From NCBI GenBank assembly GCA_015490475.1, contig WFXT01000137.1, forward strand, positions 1 to 16,967: 16,967 nucleotides of DNA, given 5' to 3'. The position numbers and the translations under genes are program-made. Positions 6,901 through 13,892 of this stretch are shown here, in pieces (position 1 is the stretch's first letter; each line of letters starts with the position of its first letter). The DNA comes from Bacteroidota bacterium (GTDB lineage Bacteria; Bacteroidota; Bacteroidia; JAADEI01). The notes beneath the pieces were generated by a model. It was not told the origin of the DNA. It made no database searches and saw only the letters and a program-made list of their open reading frames with translations.

Positions 6901-9336
6901 GTCAGGGATAACATTGCTATTGGCTACAATGCCTTGCTTAAGGATAGCACGGGTTATGAAAATGTGGCAATTGGAACTAATGCTTTGAGCAACAACACCA
7001 CTGGTTCCACTAACATTGCAGTGGGTGCCTATGCCCTACGCGCTAACACAACAGGATTCTTTAATGTTGCCATTGGGGGCACTGCCTTGGCTTCTAATAC
7101 CACTGGTACAGATAATGTAGCCGTGGGTGTTTCAGCGCTCAATGCAAATACCACCGGAAGTTCCAATATAGCAGTGGGTTCTGCAACATTGGCTCAGAAT
7201 ACCACTGGAAATTATAACGTAGCAATAGGTGAATCAGCACTGACGTCCAATTCCACAGGCAAGAATAACGTAGGAATCGGTGCTTATGCAATGCGGAATA
7301 ACTCATCGGGAACTCAAAATGTTGCAGTGGGTGCCTATTCTATGTATAGCAACACAACCGGGCAATATAACACAGCGGTGGGTGACTCCACTCTTTCAAG
7401 CAACACCACGGGAACCAGACACACTGCCATAGGATACAGAGCACTGGCTAAAACTGATGGTTCCTTTTACAATACTGCAGTTGGGTACATCGCTATGTAT
7501 AACACTACGTCAGGACAACGCAACACAGCAGTGGGTGCCAATGCTCTGTCTTTCAATACTACTGGTGATTATAACACTGCCCTGGGTGCCTTTGCAATGG
7601 AAAAACTTAAGGCAGGAAATGATAATACAGCTGTGGGATATCTGGCATTAAATAGCGATACTGCAAGTCAGTATAATACTGCCGTTGGGTCGCAATCGCT
7701 CGCTACTGCTAATGGTACGTTCTATAACACCGCAATTGGTTACAATGCGATGTATGGCACCACAACAGGTCAGCGTAACACCGTGGTGGGTGCCAATGCT
7801 TTGCCCGCCAACACAACAGGGAGTTATAACACCGTAATGGGTGCCTTTGCCCTTCAAAATTTTAAACGTGGCGACGAAAATGTAGCAATAGGATACTGGA
7901 CAATGGGCAACGATACAATTGGCAATTACAATACGGCACTGGGCTCCCAGGCAATGTATTTCTCCCGAAACGCCAACTATAATGTGGCACTGGGATATAA
8001 AGCCGGGTATTATCTGGGTAACATAGGTGCAGAAAGGAATGTATTCATCGGTTCTGAAGCCGCACTGAACGCACTCAAGGGTAACTACAATATTGCCATT
8101 GGAGATAGCATTTTGTATAGCATAGACTTTATGCCGACAACTGCTCAAAATTCTTTGATTGCAATAGGAACACATGCCCTGCCTACTCTTGAGGAAGGAA
8201 CGAGATTAATAGCCATTGGTGCTAATGTTGCTGATAGAATTGATACATTACGACAAAATATTATCATAGGGAATGAAGTTCTCTCTTCGGGCCTTCCTCA
8301 CGATAGTCCTGTCGTATCTAAAAGTGTTATTATAGGTGATAGTGCAGCAACGATATGGGGATGGCCATCGGGGATAACAATCCACGGAGGATGGGATAAC
8401 ATTCAGAAGAATGTCGTGATAGGACATGGAGCACTGGCACGTTCCGTACCTGGAGTGGATAACACGGTAATCGGGGCGTATGCTGGTTATCATCTTATGG
8501 CAGATACGAATATGACAAACCCAGGAATTGTTAGATTTTTTAACAATGTGATTATGGGTAATAAGGCTGCCACAGCCAGCGAGATGCACAAATATCTTTT
8601 CCAGTTTTATGAGAATGTATTAATAGGTGATCTTACTGATATTACAAGTACCACAGCGTCTGCCTCTAATTTATATGCGGCTCGGGGTAACGTAGTCATA
8701 GGATATGATGCAGATATAAGAGTTGCTGCAACTTATATAAGCAATTCCATAGCCCTTGGAAATGTTGCCTTTGTAGATGCAACCGATAAGGTCGTCATCG
8801 GAAATTCCGCCACGCAGGTGATAGGAGGCTACCAAAACTGGACTAACTATTCTGACCGCAGGATTAAAAAAGATATCAAAGCCGATGTTCCCGGATTGGA
8901 ATTTATCATGCGTCTAAGACCCGTTACTTACTATCGGGATCCGATTGCTGCGGACAGCATAATAAGGGGATATGCTCATCCGGTGATTCGGGAAATCGCT
9001 CAATTACGTCCCGATACGCTGCGTTACACTGGATTCATTGCTCAGGAAGTGAAACAAGCAGCAGAAGAGATAGGTTATGAGTTCAGTGGCTTTGTACCTG
9101 GCAAGCTCTATGGTTTGCGCTATGCAGAATTCGTTCCGCCAATCGTGAAAGCCATTCAGGAACAACAGAAAATCATCCAGCAGCAGCAGGAAGAAATAGC
9201 ACGCTTGAAGGAAGAAGTTCAGCAGCTAAAAGCCTTGCAAGAGGAGAACAAGCAACTCAGGGAACGCATGGAGAAAATAGAAGCACTCCTTGAGGAAATT
9301 CAGTCCAATCAAAACATGATGTCCAATGTCAAATAG
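3916..9336 (+). CDS. Giant tail-fibre-domain (S74) surface protein with two kinds of head repeats
   Basis: Complete 1806-residue protein. The start is fixed by a good signal peptide (MWRKVFTGLTLLISLILFSVTYAQ, cleavage after the final AQ). Then come VGIGT-x2-P shoulder motifs (residues about 30 and 75), an LRGDGTW linker, one KWDG module, HDWYKAG...KAAIRAGEV (residues about 185-263), a 15-residue head array (276-535), further linkers, the VDSPLAHDLI...HIENR...LRGDLTW block (about 678-815), a 17-residue repeat array (896-about 1400, with looser units to about 1630), an S74 chaperone domain starting at SDRRIKKD (Ser 1646) with LRPVTYYRD, GFIAQEV and GLRYAEFVPPIVKAI motifs, and a C-terminal coiled coil. 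S74 domains help trimeric fibres fold and then cut themselves off; Bacteroidota encode many such 'tail fiber domain' proteins outside phages. Secretion to the periplasm is supported. How it reaches or is held at the cell surface is not visible. An adhesive fibre is the likeliest role. Confidence 0.9.
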   Translation: MWRKVFTGLTLLISLILFSVTYAQRTGIGTSTPAARFHIYTPASWLDSIFMISHGSAVLLNITSSGRVGIGTATPGATFHVVGSARISSLSSGGSLPALVISDNQGNLSILAFPNDTSKFLRGDGTWQSAPGDNWGTQTAVTSGAVTGTGVSGDAIRLINGTAAGQILKWDGTQWILANDSISEDHDWYKAGTTQQPSSITDNVYTQGDVGINTNTPQYTLHITGDGMIYAVGTTGSGDTIPAGAKTAFIWNPNKAAIRAGEVSGSQWNNANVGTYSAAFGQNNIASGNGSFVGGGGDNVASGLGAGIGAGLQDTASGPMSFIGGGMRNIATKPFAFVGGGVGNKAIDSGAVVAGGQGNVSGKYSFVGSGGVNVASGVSSAVVGGINNTATDTGAGVLAGTANRALAPFAVVGGGQADSASGHSSFVGGGASNTASGPASVVAGGISNKAKAHSSFIGGGMLNQVSDTAGAIVGGAQNKAGKYSFVGGGRQNSVFSNFSVIPGGANNSTEGDYSFVGGRGMRNGGLGTFVWGYDSTASVYVNNNYVFVVGPGGKKYKLGINVASPAQTLHVGGTMRLDRFVAPGSATRTSSDSLMVRLSNGDVIGIGFTGSSSDVLRGDGTWGPSSGGTIKPDSFTIVGTGTTTDPVRFMPFPSYAAHNGIWMWDSTISQWVRAYLIVDSPLAHDLIMGTGIHLIPTSAPNGVWMWDGNKWVEKTLPASFNHIENRAIDLNLTTGQNANLDITGQAEFGSEVYMYYLSIDSSVGGISLVVKDGVMLKGYGATSTTGALLYTDGSGIVRKLESPNDATLYLRGDLTWGNITTSGTTFWSDRGPFIYPNTVTSTDTVSITDAGWVGIGTPSPTAPLTVKGHIHQIGTGQSIFIGVGAGDQDDLNNRNNVAIGENALTNNTTGRFNIAIGTSALENLLDTSFNVAIGYEALFNLDKGTANTGIGYRTMLNNTGGSYNVAMGYQSLAGPDTPLRTVAIGAYAMANARKTVRDNIAIGYNALLKDSTGYENVAIGTNALSNNTTGSTNIAVGAYALRANTTGFFNVAIGGTALASNTTGTDNVAVGVSALNANTTGSSNIAVGSATLAQNTTGNYNVAIGESALTSNSTGKNNVGIGAYAMRNNSSGTQNVAVGAYSMYSNTTGQYNTAVGDSTLSSNTTGTRHTAIGYRALAKTDGSFYNTAVGYIAMYNTTSGQRNTAVGANALSFNTTGDYNTALGAFAMEKLKAGNDNTAVGYLALNSDTASQYNTAVGSQSLATANGTFYNTAIGYNAMYGTTTGQRNTVVGANALPANTTGSYNTVMGAFALQNFKRGDENVAIGYWTMGNDTIGNYNTALGSQAMYFSRNANYNVALGYKAGYYLGNIGAERNVFIGSEAALNALKGNYNIAIGDSILYSIDFMPTTAQNSLIAIGTHALPTLEEGTRLIAIGANVADRIDTLRQNIIIGNEVLSSGLPHDSPVVSKSVIIGDSAATIWGWPSGITIHGGWDNIQKNVVIGHGALARSVPGVDNTVIGAYAGYHLMADTNMTNPGIVRFFNNVIMGNKAATASEMHKYLFQFYENVLIGDLTDITSTTASASNLYAARGNVVIGYDADIRVAATYISNSIALGNVAFVDATDKVVIGNSATQVIGGYQNWTNYSDRRIKKDIKADVPGLEFIMRLRPVTYYRDPIAADSIIRGYAHPVIREIAQLRPDTLRYTGFIAQEVKQAAEEIGYEFSGFVPGKLYGLRYAEFVPPIVKAIQEQQKIIQQQQEEIARLKEEVQQLKALQEENKQLRERMEKIEALLEEIQSNQNMMSNVK
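4741..5520 (+). repeat. Array of about 17 YadA-head-like 15-residue repeats
   Basis: Starting at YSAAFG, units of 14-15 residues follow the pattern [YSF]-[SA]-F-[VI]-GGG-x2-N-x-A-[ST]-x2, ending at the TFVWGYDS cap. FVGGG or FIGGG units often alternate with units lacking the Phe (VVAGG, AIVGG, VIPGG). The array follows the same KAAIRAGEV adaptor as in the upstream gene but has half as many units. Confidence 0.85.
6601..8121 (+). repeat. Array of about 30 units of 17 residues (NVAIG-x2-AL type)
   Basis: The units are almost all exactly 17 residues (51 nt) with consensus N-[VT]-A-[IV]-G-x2-A-[LM]-x2-N-T-T-G-x2. Spacing stays regular from 6601 to about 8121, apart from an 18-residue and a 19-residue unit, and then loosens into longer units containing [VI]-[IV]-I-G up to about 8810. 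This is a different class from the 15-residue array in the same protein. It is common in Bacteroidota tail-fibre-domain proteins. Confidence 0.85.
7471..7980 (+). repeat. Higher-order 255-bp (85-residue) tandem duplication of five 17-residue units
   Basis: Bases 7471-7725 and 7726-7980 encode two consecutive 85-residue blocks. Each has the order NTA[VI]GY-x-AMY, NT-x-VGANAL, NT-x2-GAFA, N-x-A-x-GY, NTA-x-GSQ. About 49 of 85 residues agree in register, more than neighbouring single units share with one another, so five units were probably duplicated together. Confidence 0.7.
8851..8868 (+). other. S74 autocleavage motif SDRRIK
   Basis: Ser 1646 (8851-8853) and Lys 1651 (8866-8868) form the Ser-x4-Lys pair expected at the N-terminal edge of S74 intramolecular chaperone domains. 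The flanking GGYQNWTNY and KADVPGLEFI...LRPVTY are typical of the Bacteroidota version. Cleavage before the Ser would release a C-terminal piece of about 160 residues, including the coiled coil. Cleavage itself is inferred from the family. Confidence 0.6.
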
Positions 9337-9370
9337 TGTAATCCATGTGTTGAACACGCTAAAAGCAATC

Positions 9371-10294
9371 ATGATGTTACGAAAAATTTTCATCGGAGCC
9401 GTCTGGTCAGTAACCTTTATGATTGCCGTTGGTCAAAACGCACACTTGCGATATTTAAAACATGTGGGAGCCTGGTCACTAATTAATACTACCGCTGATA
9501 GTCTTGGTAATTATAACGACGTCACATTAAAATATGTCCAGCTTCAGGGAAATGATGGTGCATATCACAATGGAGACCCTGACACTGTTTACCTATACAC
9601 TCCCCAAATACCATGGAATCTGGATTCCTTCGCTATTACCCTTGAATTTAAAACGATTTTTGATACAAAGCTCAGACCCGTATTTGTGATTGGTGGCTCT
9701 TTCAGATGGTTCTCGGCATGGGTAGACCCTGATGGCGACTTTGACAATAATTTTCAACCAGTTTTATGCGTGCATAACAAGGATAGCTACTACTTTGACT
9801 ACAGTAAGGATTGCACGCCCATATCTGACAACCGCTGGTATAAACTGGCAGCTATTCATATTGGAGATTCCACTTATGTATATCTGGATGGTCAATTGAA
9901 ATTAAAACTTTACCATCCTTCTGATAGCTTTCCGACGGGGTGGGAACGTAATGCAAGTGTCTATACCCGATATGGTGGAGGTAGTGGTACTTATAAAGGT
10001 TGGATTCGTCGTCTCAATGTGTATAACGGTAGCAGGCAGGTGCCATTAAACGTTCCTTATTCAGGAAGCTATGATGTTCGTGTGTGGTACCAAAATGGAA
10101 AATTAGTGGTTGAAAATAATTATAGTTATGCACAGACAATAAGAATTGTGGACCTTTCAGGAAGGTTCGTCAAAGCAGGTGATTTAGTTCCTGGCAGACA
10201 AGAAGTTCCTGTTAACGAAAGGGGAGTGTTTGTCGTTGAAGTCATTGATAAAACAAGAAATTTAATAACAAGAAAAATTTTTGTTAATGACTAA
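9371..10294 (+). CDS. Secreted LamG-like protein with T9SS type A sorting domain
   Basis: I place the start at 9371 (or the next ATG, 9374) because MLRKIFIGAVWSVTFMIAVGQ then forms a signal peptide; the earlier in-frame ATG at 9326 overlaps the fibre gene by 11 nt and would put 15 extra residues before it. The central part (residues about 70-215 from this start) looks like a concanavalin-A/LamG-type jelly roll, with W-YKLAAIHIGDSTYVYLDG as its best signature. The last 75 or so residues (VRVWYQNGKLVVENN...TIRIVDLSGR...GVFVVEV...KIFVND) match the T9SS type A C-terminal signal. The protein should therefore be exported to the cell surface or the medium and its signal removed. LamG folds often bind glycans or proteins; the ligand here is unknown. 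It starts 34 nt after the fibre gene with no promoter in the gap, which suggests co-transcription. Confidence 0.8.
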   Translation: MMLRKIFIGAVWSVTFMIAVGQNAHLRYLKHVGAWSLINTTADSLGNYNDVTLKYVQLQGNDGAYHNGDPDTVYLYTPQIPWNLDSFAITLEFKTIFDTKLRPVFVIGGSFRWFSAWVDPDGDFDNNFQPVLCVHNKDSYYFDYSKDCTPISDNRWYKLAAIHIGDSTYVYLDGQLKLKLYHPSDSFPTGWERNASVYTRYGGGSGTYKGWIRRLNVYNGSRQVPLNVPYSGSYDVRVWYQNGKLVVENNYSYAQTIRIVDLSGRFVKAGDLVPGRQEVPVNERGVFVVEVIDKTRNLITRKIFVND

Positions 10295-10334
10295 TAGGCA
10301 TTAAAGTTGTGAAATCTTTAAAAATTAGTTAGCA

Positions 10335-13300
10335 ATGGTTGGGATAGTGTCTCAATTTAGAGGGGAGAGGGATTGTGTCTCATATTGTAAGTCCGTTACT
10401 ATGGGTAAGTGCATAAAGGGATATGTGAGTTACTTCCTATCGCCCTTCCGTCAAGGTTCTTGCTTCTCCTCTCCCCTCGCCATAGTTTTTATGGTTCTGT
10501 TGTTTGTAGCTAATGCTGCATTTGGACAAGCATTATGGTACTCAGAGAATGATTTGATATTTCAGGGAGACACTTTCTATATCTACGGTGATGTGGAATT
10601 TGCAGGTTCTTATGATACACTTCATCATAATGGATACAAGTTTTACATTTTTAATAATTCAGATTCTTCAAGGGGAGCCTGGTGGATAAATAATTCTGCT
10701 GGTTTGTACATTGATGCTGTTAATTGGGGTCGTGTAGTATTTATGGGCGATAGTCAGGAAGTCAGGGGTAATCAGCCGACCTTCTTCTGGCATGTAGAGT
10801 TTTCAGGAACAGGAAACACGCATAAGTTCCTCAGGCAATCAGTATCTACATACAGGGTTATGCTTAATGATGAGATAGTTCATCTTGATACTTTTGACTT
10901 CCATATCAAAGCTTCGCCATCAACAGTTCCATGGACGGCTTCTCAGATTATCCAGAGACAGGGTAATTTGATGCCTCCAATACGAAGCCTCACGACGCAG
11001 GGCATGTTCTCCACTGCCGAAAATAGTTTGACAAAAGGATTCCTTGTAATAGAGGGCACTGTAAGTAGTAAATATACCTTCCCAGTAGGAGACGCCAACA
11101 AAAATCTATTCAGACCTGTTAGGATGACTATTCCTACTGGTAAGGCTGCTTATGTCAAGTTTATTAGCCATTCTCCAAACACTGACGGATTTTCCGATTC
11201 ACGAACAGATACAACTATTAACACATTTAGTCCTGCATGGTACCACGTAATTCACTATGGACCCGATTCTACTACCATAGCATCAGATTCACTTCAGATT
11301 TTCTTCTCGCCATCTAATGATGGGTGTCTTGAGGGGATAGCACAATGGCACACAGACATATCTGCGACACAGGATGGCAATGCCCCGGCATGGAGTGCTA
11401 ATCCGCATAACTCATGGTCTGGCTATAATTTAATCTGGGGTAATGGCGATACACTTGGTGCTGCCGAGGTGATAACTGGAAACTACTATAATTACTCTGG
11501 TGGCAAACCATATTTCGCCCTCGCACAAGATATTGTCCCAATAGTTAACGGGGCATTAGAAGTAAGTGCTAACATAACCAATGTCCTGTGCGCTGGAGAT
11601 TCAACAGGTGCAATAGACTTAACTGTTACAGGAACCGCCCCCTTCTCTTTTGTGTGGAATACAGGGGCTACAACAGAAGACGTTTCTGGTTTGCCTGCCG
11701 GTACTTACTGGGTCACTGTAACAGACGGAAGGGGATGCTCTAAGACAGATACATTTGTAATTACAGAGCCTCCAGCCCTTGTAATAGATAGCATTACAAC
11801 TGTTGACCCGTCAGGTTGTGGCACCAACGATGGTAGTGCTACTGTGTGGGTATCTGGAGGAACAGGTTCATACTCTTATTCCTGGAGCAATGGACAGACT
11901 ACTGCCACGGCTACTGGACTGTCAGGAGGTTCGTATACTGTTACGGTTACTGATGCAAACGGGTGTCAGGTTTCCGGAACAGCAAATCTGACCGACCCTT
12001 CGGCACCCACAATCGCATTGGATTCCATTCGCGATGTTTCTTGTAATGGCGGTTCCGATGGAGCTATATGGATAACAGTGTCTGGAGGAACAGGTTCATA
12101 CTCTTATTCCTGGAGCAATGGTGCTACTACTGAAGATGTGTCTAATCTAAGCGCCGGTTCGTATTCTGTTACTGTTACTGATGGGGCAGGTTGCTCTTCT
12201 TCTAAATCCTTTACAGTTGGAGAACCACCTGCCTTGGTTATTGATAGTGTTAAGACACAAGACCCTTCTGCCTGTGGTGCAAACGACGGTTCTGCAACGG
12301 CATATGTGTCTGGCGGAACGACACCCTACTCATATTTGTGGCAACCAGGAGGACAAACCACAAATCCAGCTACTGGACTATCAGCAGGTTCATACATGCT
12401 TTATGTCACGGATGCAAAAGGTTGTATTGATTCAACGTCCTTTGGTTTAACAGACCCAGGTGCTCCTGTTATAACAACTGATAGTGTTGTAAACATTTCC
12501 TGTAATGGGGCTTCCGATGGGGCAATTTATATTACTGTGAGTGGAGGTTCTGGAAGCTATTCGTACTCATGGAGTAATGGTGCCACAACAGAAGATGTCT
12601 CTAATCTTGGAGCAGGTAACTACACAGTTAGTGTAACAGATAATAATAACGGATGCACTGCAACGCAAAGTTATTCTATTACTGAACCGCCCGCTCTCGT
12701 CCTATCACTGGATTCGCTCGTAGATGTCAATTGTTTTGGAGGCAGTGACGGAGGCATTTTTGTTTCTGTTTCGGGTGGCACACCGGGATATTCCTACTCA
12801 TGGAGTAATGGTGCTACTACTGAAGATGTGTCAGGGGTTCCCGCTGGAACATACATATTAACCACCACTGATGCTAATGGCTGTACCCGCATGGACACAT
12901 TCACTATATCAGAGCCATCAGAACTCCTCATCGCTACCGATTCCACCGTTGATGTGCTCTGTGCGGGAGATTCCACCGGGGGTATATTCATATCCGTTTC
13001 TGGCGGGACCCCTGCATATTCTTTTTCATGGAACACAGGGGCAACAACTGAAGACTTGAATAATATTCCAGCGGGTACTTATACCGTTACCGTAACAGAC
13101 AATAATGGCTGCACCAAACAGCAATCCTTTACTATCAATGAACCTTCTCCACTGGATACAACCTCCTTGCAGGTTTCGGCTCCTGCTTGTGGCGATACCG
13201 TAGGCTCAATAAGTGTCCAGATAACAGGGGGTACTTCGCCATATCAAGTGTCATGGAATAATGGTGCATCAGGAACAAATATTCAAGTCAAACCGGGAAC

Positions 13301-13892
13301 TTATACCGCCACCGTAAATGATGCTAATAACTGTTCATTCACTTTCTCTGTTACAGTTCCTGCACCCCCTTCGCCTGTGTCAATAGTTGCTAAAGAGGAT
13401 ACACTTATAATAACTTATGGTGATACTGCGTGGTTGGATGTGCAAACGCCAGGAATTACAAACTATACATGGTCTCCAGATACCAACTTAGTGGAAGTAC
13501 AACCCGGATTAGCTTATTCAATTCCTACCGATTCTGTGATTTTCATTGTGAGTGGGATTGATTCTGCTGGGTGTTCTTCCTCTGACACTATATGGGTGTT
13601 TGTGCTTAAAGAAATAGAATTGTACGTGCCCAATTTCTTTAGTCCAAACGGTGACGGAGTGAATGAAAATTGGGAAATTTTTGGACCTGTGGCTGAAATA
13701 CTGGAATGCAGGATAATAAATAGATGGGGGAATATAGTTTATGAAGGGACCGGAGTCGGAGGACGAATAATCTGGGATGGACAATGCTCAGTGGGTCCCT
13801 GTCCAGAAGGTGTTTACGTCTATGAATTAAAACTTAGACTTGCAAACGGTGAACAAGTAAATCTCCAGGGACATGTGGCGTTATCTCGTTAG
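10335..13892 (+). CDS. SprB-repeat surface protein with T9SS type B (gliding-motility-associated) C-terminal domain
   Basis: A 1185-residue protein. The signal peptide core is SPLAIVFMVLLFVANAAFGQ, which lies unusually far (about 65 residues) from the ATG at 10335; ATG 10401 or GTG 10425 would give a more normal leader and may be the true start. Residues about 66-400 are a Bacteroidota N-terminal region I cannot name. Residues about 404-1015 hold eight SprB-type repeats of roughly 75-85 residues (CNGGSDG-x-I...GGT-x-YSYSWSNGATTEDVSNL-x-AG-x-Y-x-VTVTD-x-NGC). The end (about 1094-1185: VPNFFSPNGDGVNENW...CRIINRWGN-x-VYE...WDG...PEGVYVYEL) is the CHU_C / type B sorting domain. SprB of Flavobacterium is a motile surface adhesin exported by T9SS. 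This protein is much smaller, so surface adhesion is likely but a role in gliding is not shown. It overlaps the PorP/SprF gene by 20 nt. Confidence 0.88.
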   Translation: MVGIVSQFRGERDCVSYCKSVTMGKCIKGYVSYFLSPFRQGSCFSSPLAIVFMVLLFVANAAFGQALWYSENDLIFQGDTFYIYGDVEFAGSYDTLHHNGYKFYIFNNSDSSRGAWWINNSAGLYIDAVNWGRVVFMGDSQEVRGNQPTFFWHVEFSGTGNTHKFLRQSVSTYRVMLNDEIVHLDTFDFHIKASPSTVPWTASQIIQRQGNLMPPIRSLTTQGMFSTAENSLTKGFLVIEGTVSSKYTFPVGDANKNLFRPVRMTIPTGKAAYVKFISHSPNTDGFSDSRTDTTINTFSPAWYHVIHYGPDSTTIASDSLQIFFSPSNDGCLEGIAQWHTDISATQDGNAPAWSANPHNSWSGYNLIWGNGDTLGAAEVITGNYYNYSGGKPYFALAQDIVPIVNGALEVSANITNVLCAGDSTGAIDLTVTGTAPFSFVWNTGATTEDVSGLPAGTYWVTVTDGRGCSKTDTFVITEPPALVIDSITTVDPSGCGTNDGSATVWVSGGTGSYSYSWSNGQTTATATGLSGGSYTVTVTDANGCQVSGTANLTDPSAPTIALDSIRDVSCNGGSDGAIWITVSGGTGSYSYSWSNGATTEDVSNLSAGSYSVTVTDGAGCSSSKSFTVGEPPALVIDSVKTQDPSACGANDGSATAYVSGGTTPYSYLWQPGGQTTNPATGLSAGSYMLYVTDAKGCIDSTSFGLTDPGAPVITTDSVVNISCNGASDGAIYITVSGGSGSYSYSWSNGATTEDVSNLGAGNYTVSVTDNNNGCTATQSYSITEPPALVLSLDSLVDVNCFGGSDGGIFVSVSGGTPGYSYSWSNGATTEDVSGVPAGTYILTTTDANGCTRMDTFTISEPSELLIATDSTVDVLCAGDSTGGIFISVSGGTPAYSFSWNTGATTEDLNNIPAGTYTVTVTDNNGCTKQQSFTINEPSPLDTTSLQVSAPACGDTVGSISVQITGGTSPYQVSWNNGASGTNIQVKPGTYTATVNDANNCSFTFSVTVPAPPSPVSIVAKEDTLIITYGDTAWLDVQTPGITNYTWSPDTNLVEVQPGLAYSIPTDSVIFIVSGIDSAGCSSSDTIWVFVLKEIELYVPNFFSPNGDGVNENWEIFGPVAEILECRIINRWGNIVYEGTGVGGRIIWDGQCSVGPCPEGVYVYELKLRLANGEQVNLQGHVALSR
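10360..10478. repeat. 11-bp perfect inverted repeat around the 5' end of the SprB-like gene
   Basis: GAGGGGAGAGG (10360-10370) and CCTCTCCCCTC (10468-10478) are exact reverse complements separated by 97 nt. If translation starts at 10401 or 10425, the purine arm is in the leader and the pyrimidine arm is in the signal-peptide coding region. The RNA could fold across the start. A chance origin is possible, since both arms are low in complexity. Confidence 0.45.
11547..13380 (+). repeat. Eight SprB-type repeats, partly near-identical at the DNA level
   Basis: The eight units begin near VLCAGDSTG, DPSGCGTNDG, VSCNGGSDG, DPSACGANDG, ISCNGASDG, VNCFGGSDG, VLCAGDSTG and APACGDTVG. Most units carry a Cys near the start and a second in the NGC motif. 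A 41-nt stretch encoding SGGTGSYSYSWSNG is identical at 11853-11893 and 12081-12121, and 26 nt at 12117-12142 recurs at 12807-12832. This points to recent exchange between units. Confidence 0.85.

Noticed and set aside
6601..8121. CRISPR-like periodic DNA
   Set aside because: The 51-nt period is a coding repeat with a conserved reading frame and no identical DNA repeats separated by unique spacers.
354..8589. Open frames on the minus strand and in other frames across the repeat genes
   Set aside because: They are low-complexity mirrors of the repeats, have no signal, start context or family resemblance, and are fully covered by well-supported + strand genes.
1..9336. Prophage tail-fibre genes
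   Set aside because: S74 and tail-fibre-like modules suggest phage, but the complete copy has a signal peptide and the neighbours are T9SS and surface genes with no phage structural, lysis or integrase gene in view.
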